A stretch of 64,000 bases of DNA from NCBI RefSeq assembly GCF_021533215.1, contig NZ_JAJNKA010000012.1:1-64000 (forward strand). Direction: 5' to 3'. How positions within the stretch are numbered: the first letter of the stretch is position 1; each line of letters opens with the position of its first letter. A program made the translations under genes and the position numbers. This DNA comes from Portibacter lacus. Lineage in GTDB: Bacteria; Bacteroidota; Bacteroidia; Chitinophagales; Saprospiraceae. Shown one piece after another: positions 18,279 to 28,900 of the stretch. Under the pieces are notes generated by a model that did not search any database, was not told the origin of the DNA, and worked only from the letters and a program-made list of their open reading frames with translations.

Positions 18279-20399
18279 TTACTGGACAACCACTTTTTTA
18301 GTAATAACACCTTCTTCAGTATTTATTTTAACGAAATAAACGCCTGATGGAATGTCAATGTTAATTTTTGAGCCTAATCGAGGAGTATCAAAATTAGAAA
18401 CAATCTTGCCACTCACACTTAAAAATTGGATGCTGTTTATGTGTAGGTCGTTTTCTGAAGTGACCATAAAGTAACCATCGGAAATCAAACTTGGTTGAAT
18501 AGAAAGATTACTTGAAATCGTATTTGCAACAGAAGATACACCTTCTAAAGCAACCACTACTTCACCGTCATCGCCTAGAACAACTTCCATTTCCGTGCTT
18601 TCTCCATCCTTGGTTACCGTAATTTTATGTGTACCTCTGAAGGCTCTTAATTCTGCAATACCATTCTCATTAGACTGAACCGTTTCATCCGTCCACCATT
18701 CTACGAAAACTTTATCAATAAAGGCTTGTCCGGAAGGCTTTAGATTCCAGTTCATGTCAAACATTGGCGCATTTCCTTTCCAGTGATTTCCATCCCAGAA
18801 ACCCCACATGATGAATGCGTCCATAGATGGATGACTGAAGGTTATCGTCAAGAAATCCGCTAAGTATTTAGCCTGTATTTCAGGATCTACTAAGTCACTG
18901 ATGTCATATTCTGTAACACTTTGCCGCGTACCATATCTTTCATAAAAATCATCGAATACACTCTTGATTTTTGGAATTGATGTCGGTGTGGAGCCAATGT
19001 GACCTTGGAATCCGATTCCATCAAATGGCTGATCACTATTATAAATTTCGTCTAAGTATTCTTTGTATCGGTTAACAACACTTGTACTTGTTCCGCCACC
19101 TGAAAGGACTACGTAGTCATTAATGTATAATTTTAGATCAGGATCTAACGTCCTAACATCCTTGATTATTTCTTGGTAAATTTCTCTGCCAGTTGTAAAG
19201 TTTGGATCTTCATCGAAGGCAAATTCCAGATCTCTATTTTGAGTAATTTCATTGAAAATATCCCATTCTCTGACAATAGGAGCCATAACAGGATGATTAA
19301 TCATTTCATCAATTCTTGTCGCAATTCTATTTCTAAGATAGTTAAGATCAGTCTTGTTCTCTTGAATATCATCAGGCATTTTATCATATCCTGGCCAGAA
19401 TAATGTGTGACCTCTCATTTGAACACCATTATCAGAAAGGTATTTTACGGCTGCAGCTGTTTGGTCAGGTGTACCGATCCATTCTTCTTCCCATCCGTCC
19501 CACTTCATTGCATTTTCGGTTACACCTGCATTGAAGCCATGACCTTTTCCATCTAGATCGAATATTTTGTTAACGTATTTTGAGTTATAACAACGATTTC
19601 CTTGAAACCTGCAAGTTACGAAAGCAGAACCAAATTGGAATTCATGAGATTGCATTTCCACGTGTACTTCTGCGTCAGGTAGTGGATTCCCATTCATATC
19701 TTGCACAAGAATTTTTAGATTTGATTTTCTTATACTTTCTATACTTTCTGCTGCTTCTGCTCTCCATGGAGCATCTTCTTCCACACCTTCATATCCACCG
19801 GTACTAAAGCTAGAAGGAACAGATTCTATGTCTATTTGACCAAAATTAAAAGCAGTAAATCCTGCTAGTTCGAAGTCTTGTGCAATGCCTGCTAAGTGAA
19901 AGCCTGCTACTAGTTTTGCAATACCATAATCTTTAGACGCAGTAATGGCAATGTAATATTGATTCCAGTCAGGTGAAAAGCTGATGGATTGGTAGAACTC
20001 CTTTTCATAAGTTCCAGTATCTTCTATAAAAAAATGGGTTTCAGAATTAGTACTTGACTTTCTGGCCCAAAAAGTGAAAACAAGCACATCATTCGTTTTC
20101 ACACTTGTTTTACTATTAATTCCCGCACCGGAGTCCCAGGCATTAGCACCAGCAGTAGGAATGGAGAATGAAGTTTGACGTTCGAAGTCAAATCCTTCTA
20201 CGGTTTTAGTGGAAATCGAAGTGGTTCCATATATATACATTCTAGAAAGATTAGCCGCTTCGTTATCTAAAAACAAATATGCTGGTGCTTCCAGATTATA
20301 ATCTTCTTGAAAAGAAGAAAGTAGCTCAAGATGATAATTATCTTGTGTATAGGCGTTGCCTAAAAATAATAGGAAAAAAAAGGTAAGGATTCTACTCAT
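18279..20399 (-). CDS. GH10 endo-1,4-beta-xylanase, T9SS-secreted
   Basis: 706 residues. After a signal peptide (cleavage near 'AYTQD') comes a beta-sandwich module (about 25-200, CBM-like), then a GH10 barrel (about 225-570). Acid/base is Glu384 in 'WDIFNEI', nucleophile Glu497 in 'SVTEYDIS'; 'HTLFWPG' and 'GIGFQGHIG' are further GH10 marks. GH10 enzymes cleave beta-1,4-xylosyl bonds in xylan. The C-terminal 75 residues, ending 'GVYFVKINTEEGVITKKVVVQ', are a type A T9SS sorting domain, so it is secreted or held at the surface. It is the last gene of the locus, with a terminator-like hairpin before it. Confidence 0.93.
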   Translation of the reverse strand: MSRILTFFFLLFLGNAYTQDNYHLELLSSFQEDYNLEAPAYLFLDNEAANLSRMYIYGTTSISTKTVEGFDFERQTSFSIPTAGANAWDSGAGINSKTSVKTNDVLVFTFWARKSSTNSETHFFIEDTGTYEKEFYQSISFSPDWNQYYIAITASKDYGIAKLVAGFHLAGIAQDFELAGFTAFNFGQIDIESVPSSFSTGGYEGVEEDAPWRAEAAESIESIRKSNLKILVQDMNGNPLPDAEVHVEMQSHEFQFGSAFVTCRFQGNRCYNSKYVNKIFDLDGKGHGFNAGVTENAMKWDGWEEEWIGTPDQTAAAVKYLSDNGVQMRGHTLFWPGYDKMPDDIQENKTDLNYLRNRIATRIDEMINHPVMAPIVREWDIFNEITQNRDLEFAFDEDPNFTTGREIYQEIIKDVRTLDPDLKLYINDYVVLSGGGTSTSVVNRYKEYLDEIYNSDQPFDGIGFQGHIGSTPTSIPKIKSVFDDFYERYGTRQSVTEYDISDLVDPEIQAKYLADFLTITFSHPSMDAFIMWGFWDGNHWKGNAPMFDMNWNLKPSGQAFIDKVFVEWWTDETVQSNENGIAELRAFRGTHKITVTKDGESTEMEVVLGDDGEVVVALEGVSSVANTISSNLSIQPSLISDGYFMVTSENDLHINSIQFLSVSGKIVSNFDTPRLGSKINIDIPSGVYFVKINTEEGVITKKVVVQ

Positions 20400-20421
20400 T
20401 ATTTGATTTTACATAAAAATA

Positions 20422-20447
20422 AGATGGATGCCCGAAAGCACCCATCT
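20422..20447 (-). terminator. Intrinsic-terminator-like hairpin ahead of GH10 gene
   Basis: AGATGGATGC and GCACCCATCT pair over 10 bp with one mismatch and a 6-nt loop. On the minus strand TTATTTTTATG follows. It sits in the 64-bp gap between the repeat-protein gene and the GH10 gene, so it could partly uncouple xylanase expression from the rest of the operon. Confidence 0.6.
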
Positions 20448-20463
20448 CTATTAAAAATTACAC

Positions 20464-23415
20464 TTATTTAACAAACACTTTCTGGTAGAAAGCTTCTTTA
20501 TTCGCAATGGTTATTTTTAGGAAATACATTCCTTCTACTAATTGATCAAGTCTTACTAATTTATGGTTACTACCTTTCGTTGCATTACCTAGAGACTGAA
20601 CTTTAACAGTTTTTCCAGAAATGTCAATGAAACTTGCTACCATATTTCCAGCAACCTTAGCATCTAGTTCAAGGTAGAATTCTCCTTTTGCCGGATTAGG
20701 ATAAACTTTAGCTGTTTTAACAACTTCCGTTTCTAATACACTAGAAGTAAGAGGTTCTCCGAATGAAATCCAATCAATTTCTAAGTCACCAGCATAGTTT
20801 CCTTCACCAGCATCAATATAAAGTTGGATATGTGAAATCCTTTCTGGATCTACATTACATGGACCACTTTCACAAGTAGTTCCGCCGTATCCACCATCTT
20901 TATATTTTCCTGTGAAGTCATATTCATATACTTCGAATTCAGTACTCAAAGTTTTCTCAAGTCCAGCTTGAGTTGTGTGGTAACCTCTATTGTCATTAAG
21001 ATCTACTCTTAATGTTGTCGTATCTGTGCTAGCTTTCATTCTGATGAAAACTTTGTTATCGTTATTTGCAGCATTTACAATTAATGAATCTACGCCATCA
21101 TTGATCGTATAACTAGTCGGCGCATAAGCACCAGAAGTTCCATCTCCAGATATTTTTAAAACACCATCTGTTGCACTTAATGCATTTCCTTCTCTTGTGC
21201 TTAAGAAAGCTAAGTCATTCGTCGTGAATTCCTCAGCAAAGTCATCTATACCTGCAGGACCTAGATCAACAGTATCCGTTTCTAGAGGATCAATTGTACT
21301 AATCCAGTCAATAGAAATCTCTCCATCAAACATGCCCGTTCCTGGCTCGATAAAAAAGCTAAAAGAACTAATTTTTGTTCCATCTACGGCACATGGTTTG
21401 TTTTCTTCATTACATGAAGTTCCACCATAAGCACCATCTGTATACGTTCCAGCGAAGTCAAACTCTATGATCTGATATTCCTCCGTTATAGAAACAGAAG
21501 TTGCTGGCTCAGTAGTTGCGAACCCATCAGAATCTTTTAAATCTAATCTTACTGTAACTGGAGTAGTAGATTTCGCTTTCATGTAGATTTTATCTGTAGG
21601 TGTGATGTCTAAGATATAATCTTCGAATGTCTCCGCATTGTGTGGTGTGTATACCATTGCTGCCCATGCAGATGAAGTTCCATCACCTTTCCATGTCATT
21701 ACGCCTTCCGACTCTGTAATTTCTACACCAGTAGCCATTGTTATTTTAGAAATGTCTCCATCTTCGAATTGGTCCGCATATTTAAATTCTACAACTTCCT
21801 CTCCTAATGGCTTTCCGAAAGAAATGTAGTCAATTTCAATAGTTCCTGCGAATCCTCCATCTGCTGGATTAGGATATAAGTACATCGTCTTAATTGCAGT
21901 TCCATCTACATCACATGGACCACTTTCACAAGGAGTTCCTCCGTAACCTGCATCGGTGTATTGATTAGAGTAGTTAAGTTCGATTACTTGGAAGTCTGTG
22001 CTCAATACTCTTGTAAGAGAAGGTTGTGTAGTTGAGTAGCCTACTGAATCTAATAAGTCTACTCTTAGAAGTGTGTTAGGTTCTGTTGATCTTGCTTTAA
22101 TAAATACTTTATTGTTACCAGTTGCATTAATTGCTATACCAGTTTCTTCATCATTTAAACTGTACGCGATGTTAGAATAAGCAACATCTTCTCCACTTCC
22201 TGTAATAGAAAGAATAGAATTTTCTACTGCTATTTCATATGTTCCACTAGAAGATACATAGTCAGTTGTTGCACTAAAATGATCTCCATATACTAATTCA
22301 TCATTTGTATCTATGATCTCTAAAGCAGTTCCTACAGAAATATAATCGATCGATACTTCTCCAGCGAATGCTTCAGTTCCTGGATTAATAAAGAAGATCA
22401 TATTTGCTATTCTTTCTGGGTCTACATCACATGCTGGTCCGCCTTCTGTACATCCTGTTCCACCATAAGCTAAATCTTGGTAAGAACCTGCATAGTTGAA
22501 TTCATATGTCTCAAATTCATCAGTGATTACTTGAGTAATACTTCCTCCTGTTGTTGCAAATGAATTAATATCTTGGACATCTATTCTAATCGCAGTACCA
22601 GGAACTGTAGATTTCATTCTCACAAATAGTTTATTTTCACCATCAGCAAGAGAGATATCTACGGTGTCTTTTGTTGCTGGATTAAATGTAAGCATACTTA
22701 CTACATCCCACATTCCATTAGTACCGTCACCTTTGATTTTCCATTGAGAATCTTCAAGGGTATTCGTGTAACCAGTTGCTTCAGTCATGATAAAACCTCT
22801 ATCTTCTGGATCATCAAAATGTACTTGAAAAACATCTGACATAGGACCCACTTGAGGTTCAGAACCTACAGAGATGAAATCTAGAATCACAGTACCAGCG
22901 AAGCCTCCTTGATCAGCATTGATGTAAAATTGGAATTCAACGATTTTTGTTGGATCTACATCACAAGGCTTTGTATCTTCAGTACATGATGTACCTCCAT
23001 AACCTCCATCTTGAAGTTTTCCTGAAAAGTCAAATTCATAAACGGTGTAATTAGCAACCATAAATTTGTTAAGACCTGCAAGAGAAGTGGTATAACCATC
23101 AGCATCTTTTAAATCCAGTCTAAGCTGAGTCCCGTTATTACTCGCTTTTACTCTAACATAAATTTTGTTGTTTCCTGAAACATCCAGTGCAGTAGGTACT
23201 CCGTCTGCATCTCCTGGAAGGTAAGCGAAGATGCTGTATGCTCCTGCTGTACCGTCCCCTGTAATGGTCCATTCTCCATCAGCAACGGAGCTAGTGTAAC
23301 CATCACTTAACCAGAATTGGCCTTCAATGTCTTCATCGAATTGCTCGATATATTCCTGACCAAATGTCATAAAACACATGGATAGGAATAAAAGTGTAAA
23401 TGTAATCTTATTCAT
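20464..23415 (-). CDS. Five-repeat extracellular binding-like protein, T9SS-sorted
   Basis: 983 residues. After the signal peptide (cleavage after TFGQ) come five homologous domains of about 160 residues (roughly 25-184, 198-362, 378-534, 546-706, 726-886). Each has 'GDGT..A' near its start, 'xxRxDLxDxxGYxTT' in the middle and 'GGYGGTxC...CDVDPxxI...FAGxxxIDWISxG' at its end, so each carries a cysteine pair around the loop. The C-terminus (about 903-983, 'KVYPNPAKGEFYLEL' to 'YQKVFVK') is a T9SS domain. Jelly-roll carbohydrate-binding modules are the likeliest reading given the xylan operon; no catalytic motif is seen. The preceding gene ends 7 bp upstream. Confidence 0.8.
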   Translation of the reverse strand: MNKITFTLLFLSMCFMTFGQEYIEQFDEDIEGQFWLSDGYTSSVADGEWTITGDGTAGAYSIFAYLPGDADGVPTALDVSGNNKIYVRVKASNNGTQLRLDLKDADGYTTSLAGLNKFMVANYTVYEFDFSGKLQDGGYGGTSCTEDTKPCDVDPTKIVEFQFYINADQGGFAGTVILDFISVGSEPQVGPMSDVFQVHFDDPEDRGFIMTEATGYTNTLEDSQWKIKGDGTNGMWDVVSMLTFNPATKDTVDISLADGENKLFVRMKSTVPGTAIRIDVQDINSFATTGGSITQVITDEFETYEFNYAGSYQDLAYGGTGCTEGGPACDVDPERIANMIFFINPGTEAFAGEVSIDYISVGTALEIIDTNDELVYGDHFSATTDYVSSSGTYEIAVENSILSITGSGEDVAYSNIAYSLNDEETGIAINATGNNKVFIKARSTEPNTLLRVDLLDSVGYSTTQPSLTRVLSTDFQVIELNYSNQYTDAGYGGTPCESGPCDVDGTAIKTMYLYPNPADGGFAGTIEIDYISFGKPLGEEVVEFKYADQFEDGDISKITMATGVEITESEGVMTWKGDGTSSAWAAMVYTPHNAETFEDYILDITPTDKIYMKAKSTTPVTVRLDLKDSDGFATTEPATSVSITEEYQIIEFDFAGTYTDGAYGGTSCNEENKPCAVDGTKISSFSFFIEPGTGMFDGEISIDWISTIDPLETDTVDLGPAGIDDFAEEFTTNDLAFLSTREGNALSATDGVLKISGDGTSGAYAPTSYTINDGVDSLIVNAANNDNKVFIRMKASTDTTTLRVDLNDNRGYHTTQAGLEKTLSTEFEVYEYDFTGKYKDGGYGGTTCESGPCNVDPERISHIQLYIDAGEGNYAGDLEIDWISFGEPLTSSVLETEVVKTAKVYPNPAKGEFYLELDAKVAGNMVASFIDISGKTVKVQSLGNATKGSNHKLVRLDQLVEGMYFLKITIANKEAFYQKVFVK

Positions 23416-23422
23416 AATTAAT

Positions 23423-24514
23423 TTAATTGATTTGAACGAATTTTAAATTGTCAACATTAACCTGAAGCCTTTTAGTTACTCCTAGTTCGTTGTATAAATG
23501 TAATTTTATGTTTTTTATTTTACTGGGGTCAATGCTTGCGCCTGAAACGTCGTTGAACCTGTTTAAAGGCACACTAAATTTCTGCCAGCCATCCCAATCC
23601 ACATGAATTGTTTCTGTGAAATCATTAGGGGAACCTCCTCTTTCTGTAAGCACGATTATCAGATAAGTATCTTTCGCATTGTTGCTATTAAGATCCATTT
23701 CGAAGAAGGTGTTATTAATGTTGCTCTCGATATTGAACACATCGAAAACATCCACATCATTCGCATTGCTTTCAGTTCCTCCGATCCATATAGATCCTGG
23801 GTCTACACCTGATATTTTAAGGAAATTACCGTCTATCGGCGCTGGATTCGACTGATGAATAGCGCTTCCTGCATTCTGGTCTATGTTTCCGTAAAATAAC
23901 CATTTATCTGTTTCTGAACGAACGCCATTTCCATCAAAATCATTGATCAGTATGTTTTTCGTCGTAAAGAATACTTCAGATGTATAAGCATCTCCTCCAT
24001 TTGCTTTAACTTTTAATCTACCCTTTGTAACACCAGCAGGAACTTCTACTTTAATGGAATCAGGAGACTTAAAAATGATGTTTCCTGGAATACTATCAAA
24101 AAATAGTACTTCTAGCGGTTCGAAAAAATTCTCTCCTTGAATGGTTACAATATCTCCAGTATTAGCTGAAGTAGGTCCGAATTTTGTAATTTCTGGTGGC
24201 TCTAAAGTCACTCTGAATGGGAAGTGTGTTTCACCGTCCAAGGTAACGATCTTAACCATGTTCTCACCTAAGGGTGCCTTTTCAGGAACTCTAAATAGTA
24301 GCGCCGTCTCTGTTCCATAAGATGGATTAAAATCAGCAGGCACATCATCATTAAAGTTGATAGCGATCACATCATCAAAATTCATTCCTTCGACAACTAT
24401 AAGCGTCTCTTCAAACCCGAAATCTGGTTCAAAAGTAGTAACTACTGGAGGTTCTCCTTTGCCACAGCTGATCAGAAGAACAAGTAATACGATATAATTT
24501 AAATTTTTAGTCAT
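23423..24514 (-). CDS. IPT/TIG-domain surface glycan-binding lipoprotein
   Basis: About 363 residues from the ATG at 24514 (MTKNLNYIVLLVLLISCGKG, lipobox LISC). Two IPT/TIG Ig-like domains follow (about 20-105 and 107-190, 'PEITKFGPTSANTGDIVTIQGENF'), then a C-terminal beta-sandwich (about 190-363, 'WDGWQKFSVPLNRF'). This resembles the SusE-position lipoprotein of Bacteroides xylan loci, which binds xylan at the surface. An ATG at 24529 would overlap the SusD end by 14 bp and add MKGTN; the internal start gives a cleaner signal and has AAGG upstream. Confidence 0.8.
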   Translation of the reverse strand: MTKNLNYIVLLVLLISCGKGEPPVVTTFEPDFGFEETLIVVEGMNFDDVIAINFNDDVPADFNPSYGTETALLFRVPEKAPLGENMVKIVTLDGETHFPFRVTLEPPEITKFGPTSANTGDIVTIQGENFFEPLEVLFFDSIPGNIIFKSPDSIKVEVPAGVTKGRLKVKANGGDAYTSEVFFTTKNILINDFDGNGVRSETDKWLFYGNIDQNAGSAIHQSNPAPIDGNFLKISGVDPGSIWIGGTESNANDVDVFDVFNIESNINNTFFEMDLNSNNAKDTYLIIVLTERGGSPNDFTETIHVDWDGWQKFSVPLNRFNDVSGASIDPSKIKNIKLHLYNELGVTKRLQVNVDNLKFVQIN

Positions 24515-24515
24515 A

Positions 24516-25985
24516 TTAGTACCCTTCATTTTGTGTTAAATTTGGATTAATCGCCAGTTCCTGTGTTGGAATAGGGAATAGTATATTGTGATCTTGCATT
24601 TGCTTTCCATGAAGTTGCATTGTTTTCTGGATATTTCCTTCTCTGAGCAAATCGAACCATCTATGATTTTCGAATGCGAATTCTAGTCTTCTTTCTTTGT
24701 ACACCATTTCAGTTGTAATGACTTCTTCTTTGCTTAAGCCAGCTCTTTCTCTTACTTGATTAAAAGCACTTACTACTTCTGGCGTGACACTTAATCCACC
24801 ATTTCTTTTGCAAGATGCTTCTGCTAACATGAGTAGAACATCAGCATATCTAATGACATGGTAATTCTGAGGTGTGCTCATAAAGCAGACATCATTTCCT
24901 CCACCGATTACATATTTCTTTATGTTCACTTGTGCTCTAGAGGCTCCTTGAGATGGGTATTTATATCCTCCTTCAGAAGGGTTTATCATTGGATACTCAT
25001 CTCCCGCAGTCATAATCGAATGGTACTTTCTTAAATCCTCCGATTTGAAAGCATCCTTAATCGTTGTTCCCGGATTATCTATCGTAGGTGCTGTAGGAAT
25101 CTGAGATCCCCATCCATCAGAATTTTGCGTAATTCCTTGTCCCCATGGAGCGAAGAAAGCTTGTAGCGCATTTCCTGTTCCAAGTGGTCCACAACCGACG
25201 TATTGCACTTGCCATATAGCTTCTGCATTGTTATCGCTGACATCTCTAAGCCAGTTATCTGCAACCGGCACTAACTTATACTGATTCGAATTGATTATAT
25301 CAGTACATAGTGTTATGCTTTTATCATATTCCCCTGTAGTTAAGTAAACTTTAGAGAGGATTGCTTTAGCTGCGTAAGATGTTGCTCTACCCATGTCAGA
25401 TGAAGGTCTAGTGTCAGGCAAGTTTTCTGTTGCAAACAATAAATCGTCTATGATTAATTGGTAGACTTCTGAAACAGGCGATCTCGGTATTAAAAGATCT
25501 TGACCTAATTCTGGAAGTGTGGTAACAATAGGAACATCGCCATAAATCCTGACCAAGTCAAAGTATGAAAATGCCCTCATAAAATATGCCTCTGCTAGAT
25601 ATCCAGATTTTATTTCTTCATCCATTTCAATTCCAGGAACATATGTTAAAACTTGATTCGCTAATGTGATCAGTTTATAGTGTTGCTGCCAATATTGAGT
25701 ATTAGGTGAGTTATCAGCGCTAATCGTAAAATTGTCTATCGGTGAAAAATCTGGATCATTTCCACCTACTGTGGTATTATCGGTAGGAATTTCAGTAATC
25801 ATCCACGATAATCCAAACCAATTGATACTTCCTGTGACAGAATACATCGATATAGTAGCAAGATTGGCGTCTGAAGCGGTCTTGTAAAAATTACCTTGTG
25901 TAATTTGGTCTAAAGGTTCTTTATCCAAAAAATCTGAACAAGAAACACTTAAAAAGACTAGACTTAATATTATAAGTTTTCTCAT
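24516..25985 (-). CDS. SusD/RagB family surface lipoprotein (xylan locus)
   Basis: 489 residues, typical SusD length. Lipobox VSC at Cys16 followed by 'SDFLDKEPLDQITQGNFYKT'. The helical TPR-like core ('AEAYFMRAFSYFDLVRIYGDVPIVT') and the C-terminal 'RERAGLS', 'YKERRLEFAFENHRWFDLLREG' and 'NPNLTQNEGY' signatures are clear. It forms the substrate-binding lid of the SusC pore. Its start codon lies 3 bp from the SusC stop, and the downstream lipoprotein starts next to its stop, so translation is probably coupled. Confidence 0.95.
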   Translation of the reverse strand: MRKLIILSLVFLSVSCSDFLDKEPLDQITQGNFYKTASDANLATISMYSVTGSINWFGLSWMITEIPTDNTTVGGNDPDFSPIDNFTISADNSPNTQYWQQHYKLITLANQVLTYVPGIEMDEEIKSGYLAEAYFMRAFSYFDLVRIYGDVPIVTTLPELGQDLLIPRSPVSEVYQLIIDDLLFATENLPDTRPSSDMGRATSYAAKAILSKVYLTTGEYDKSITLCTDIINSNQYKLVPVADNWLRDVSDNNAEAIWQVQYVGCGPLGTGNALQAFFAPWGQGITQNSDGWGSQIPTAPTIDNPGTTIKDAFKSEDLRKYHSIMTAGDEYPMINPSEGGYKYPSQGASRAQVNIKKYVIGGGNDVCFMSTPQNYHVIRYADVLLMLAEASCKRNGGLSVTPEVVSAFNQVRERAGLSKEEVITTEMVYKERRLEFAFENHRWFDLLREGNIQKTMQLHGKQMQDHNILFPIPTQELAINPNLTQNEGY

Positions 25986-25988
25986 TTC

Positions 25989-28900
25989 TTAAAAATTTAT
26001 GTTTGCCCCACAAGTAATAGACCTTCCGACAGGGAATCGGCCATTATCTACACCATTAATAAGTGGGTTTTGATTAAAGGATCCAATTTCAGGATCATAG
26101 CCTGAATATTTAGAAAATGTAAATAAGTTTTGGCCACTAGCATATAGCCTTATCAGCGATATTTTATACTTATTCGTAAGTACTTTGGGTAGTGTATATC
26201 CAATGCTTGCATTTTGTAATCTGATGTAAGACCCATCTTCTACAAACCTAGAAGAAATCCTTCTGTTTGAATTAGGGTCATTACCATTTGCTCTTGGAAC
26301 TTCTGCGTCTAAGTTGTCAGTAGTCCATCTATCCAGAACCACTTGTGATTGATTAACCCAAGCTCCAGTTCCTTCTATATCTCTTGCAAGCATATTAAAT
26401 ACTTCATTACCGTAAACACCGCGTATGAAAATACTAATGTCAAAGTTTCCAATATTGATATCGTTAATAACATTTACCGTGAAATCAGGATGTGGACTAC
26501 CTATAAATGTTTTATCAGCATCATTTATAACACCATCACCATTTATATCTCGAAATTTAATGTCACCAGGTCTTGTACCTGTTTCTTGGAAAGGCGCTTC
26601 AGCGATTTCTGATAAATCATTAAAAATCCCATCAGCAATATGGCCATAATATTGACCTATAGGAAGACCTTCTACTGTTCTGGTAATAGGAAGTTGTTGG
26701 ATAATACCCGTTAAAGAACCAGTAGAGCCAAGATTAACCACTTCATTTCTATTGATAGAGAAGTTTGCAGAAGTTTTCCAATTCGTTTTTCCTGTTAAAT
26801 TTTGAGTGTTTAATGTTAATTCTAGTCCATTATTTCTCATCTCTCCTATATTGATAAATGGAGGATTTAAACCTCCCGCTGTCGCAGGCAAAATCGCTGG
26901 CAAAAGCATATCTCGAGAAGTTTTATTGTAAATGTCTACGATGAATTCTATTCTATTGTTAAAAAGACCTAAGTCCATTCCGAGGTTGAACTGAATAGAG
27001 CTTTCCCATTTCACATCTTCATTCGCAATGTTATCTGGTGCAAATGCAGTTAATAATTGGTTACCGATTACCGCATTAGTCGCTCTTAAATTAGAAGCAA
27101 ATGAATACAATCCGATTTCCTGGTTTCCTACAGCTCCATAACCGACTCTAAATTTCAAGTTAGAAAGTTGCTTAACATCCTTTAGGAAATTTTCTTGAGA
27201 AGTTCTCCATGCGAATGCTAAAGATGGAAATAAACCATACTTATTATTCGCTCCGAATCGGGACGAACCATCGGCTCTAAGTGTACTTGTTAATAGATAG
27301 CGATCTGCGTAACCATAATTCAATCTCCCGAAATATGATAGTAACGCCCAGTGTCCAGCTCCTCCGTTCACTACTTGTGTACCAGCATCTCCTAAGTTTA
27401 ATTCCATAAGATCATTCGATGGTAAGTTTTCTCTCGAAGCACTTAACCATTCATAAGTCCCTTCTTGAGCTTCGAAACCTGCCAAAACTGTTACGTTGTG
27501 ATCTTTCGCTATGGTTTTCTGAAAAGTTAACAGATGTTTGTTAAGCCAGTAAAGACTGTTGTTGTTATTTCTTCTAACTTTTGATTTTCGGCTTACTGTT
27601 CCTCTATCGTATGCTGGCCAGAATGTATTATGGTTAGTATACAATACGTCTGTAGCTAACTCCATTCTGTATTTTAACCAACTCGTTACATCGAACTCAG
27701 CATAAATACTTCCTAGAAGTCTAGATTTTCTATTGATATCTTCTATTTCTACCGCGTTAGCAAGTGGATTGTCAAACTGGAGTACAATGTTATTCCCGTC
27801 TGGTGGAGCACCAAAATTACCGTCCAATGTTTTCGCAGGCACTAATGGTGGAGTAAGTAAGGCAGTGTATATAACACCATTACTATTATCATTAAAGGTT
27901 ATGTTCTCCTTCGTTCTAGAAGCTAGAATATTTGCTCCAATTCTGACCTTCTTATTAAATGAGTGATCAACGTTTAATTTGGTTGAATTTCTTGAAAAAT
28001 CAGATCCGATGACGATTCCATTTTTCTTATGAACGCCAGCCGTAAAAGAAAATCTTGTTTTTTCAGAACCACCTGTTAGTGAGAACTGATTATTACGCAT
28101 AAATGCATTCCTGAAAATAACATCCTGCCAGTCCGTTCCAGGTCCTAGTAAATCTAGATTCTCAAACTCTTCTACATTTGTTCCAAGCCCAATATCTTGA
28201 AGATACTCTGCATATTGACGCAAGTCCATAACAGGGATCGTCTTATACAATTGTTGCATTCCGACATAGCTGTCAAACGAGATAGTCTGAGAACCACTAG
28301 TTCCTTTTTTCGTAGTTATTAAAACAACTCCGTTAGCGGCTCTTGCTCCATATATTGCAGTTGCTGATGCATCTTTTAGGATTTCTATAGATTCAATGTC
28401 ATTCGGATTAATCGTTGTAAGTGCACTGCTATATTGTCCACCGCCATCTCTTTCGAACGTTGCCGATGTTCCTTGATTATCATTTACAATCGGAATTCCA
28501 TCTATTACATATAATGGCTCTGCAGTTAAAGTAGATCCCGTTCCTCTAATTCTTACACTCATTCCTCCACCTGGAGCACCACTATTCTGTGTGATAAAAA
28601 CTCCAGCAGATCTACCTTGTAATGCTTGTTCTAATCCAGTAGAAGGCAGTTGCTCTAACTCTTTTAGGCCAATGCTAGAAACAGCACCTGTAAGGTCACT
28701 TTTCTTTTGCGATCCGTATCCTACGACGACTACTTCATCCAGTATTTTAGCACTTTTAGAAAGAAAGATGTTCATCTCTCCAGCGCTTTTTGCAATTACT
28801 TCTTTAGATTCATAACTGATATAACTAACATCTAGGACTGCGCCTTCTTCTACTGTCAATTCATAGTTTCCATCTATATCGGCGATGGTTCCTTGTTTAG

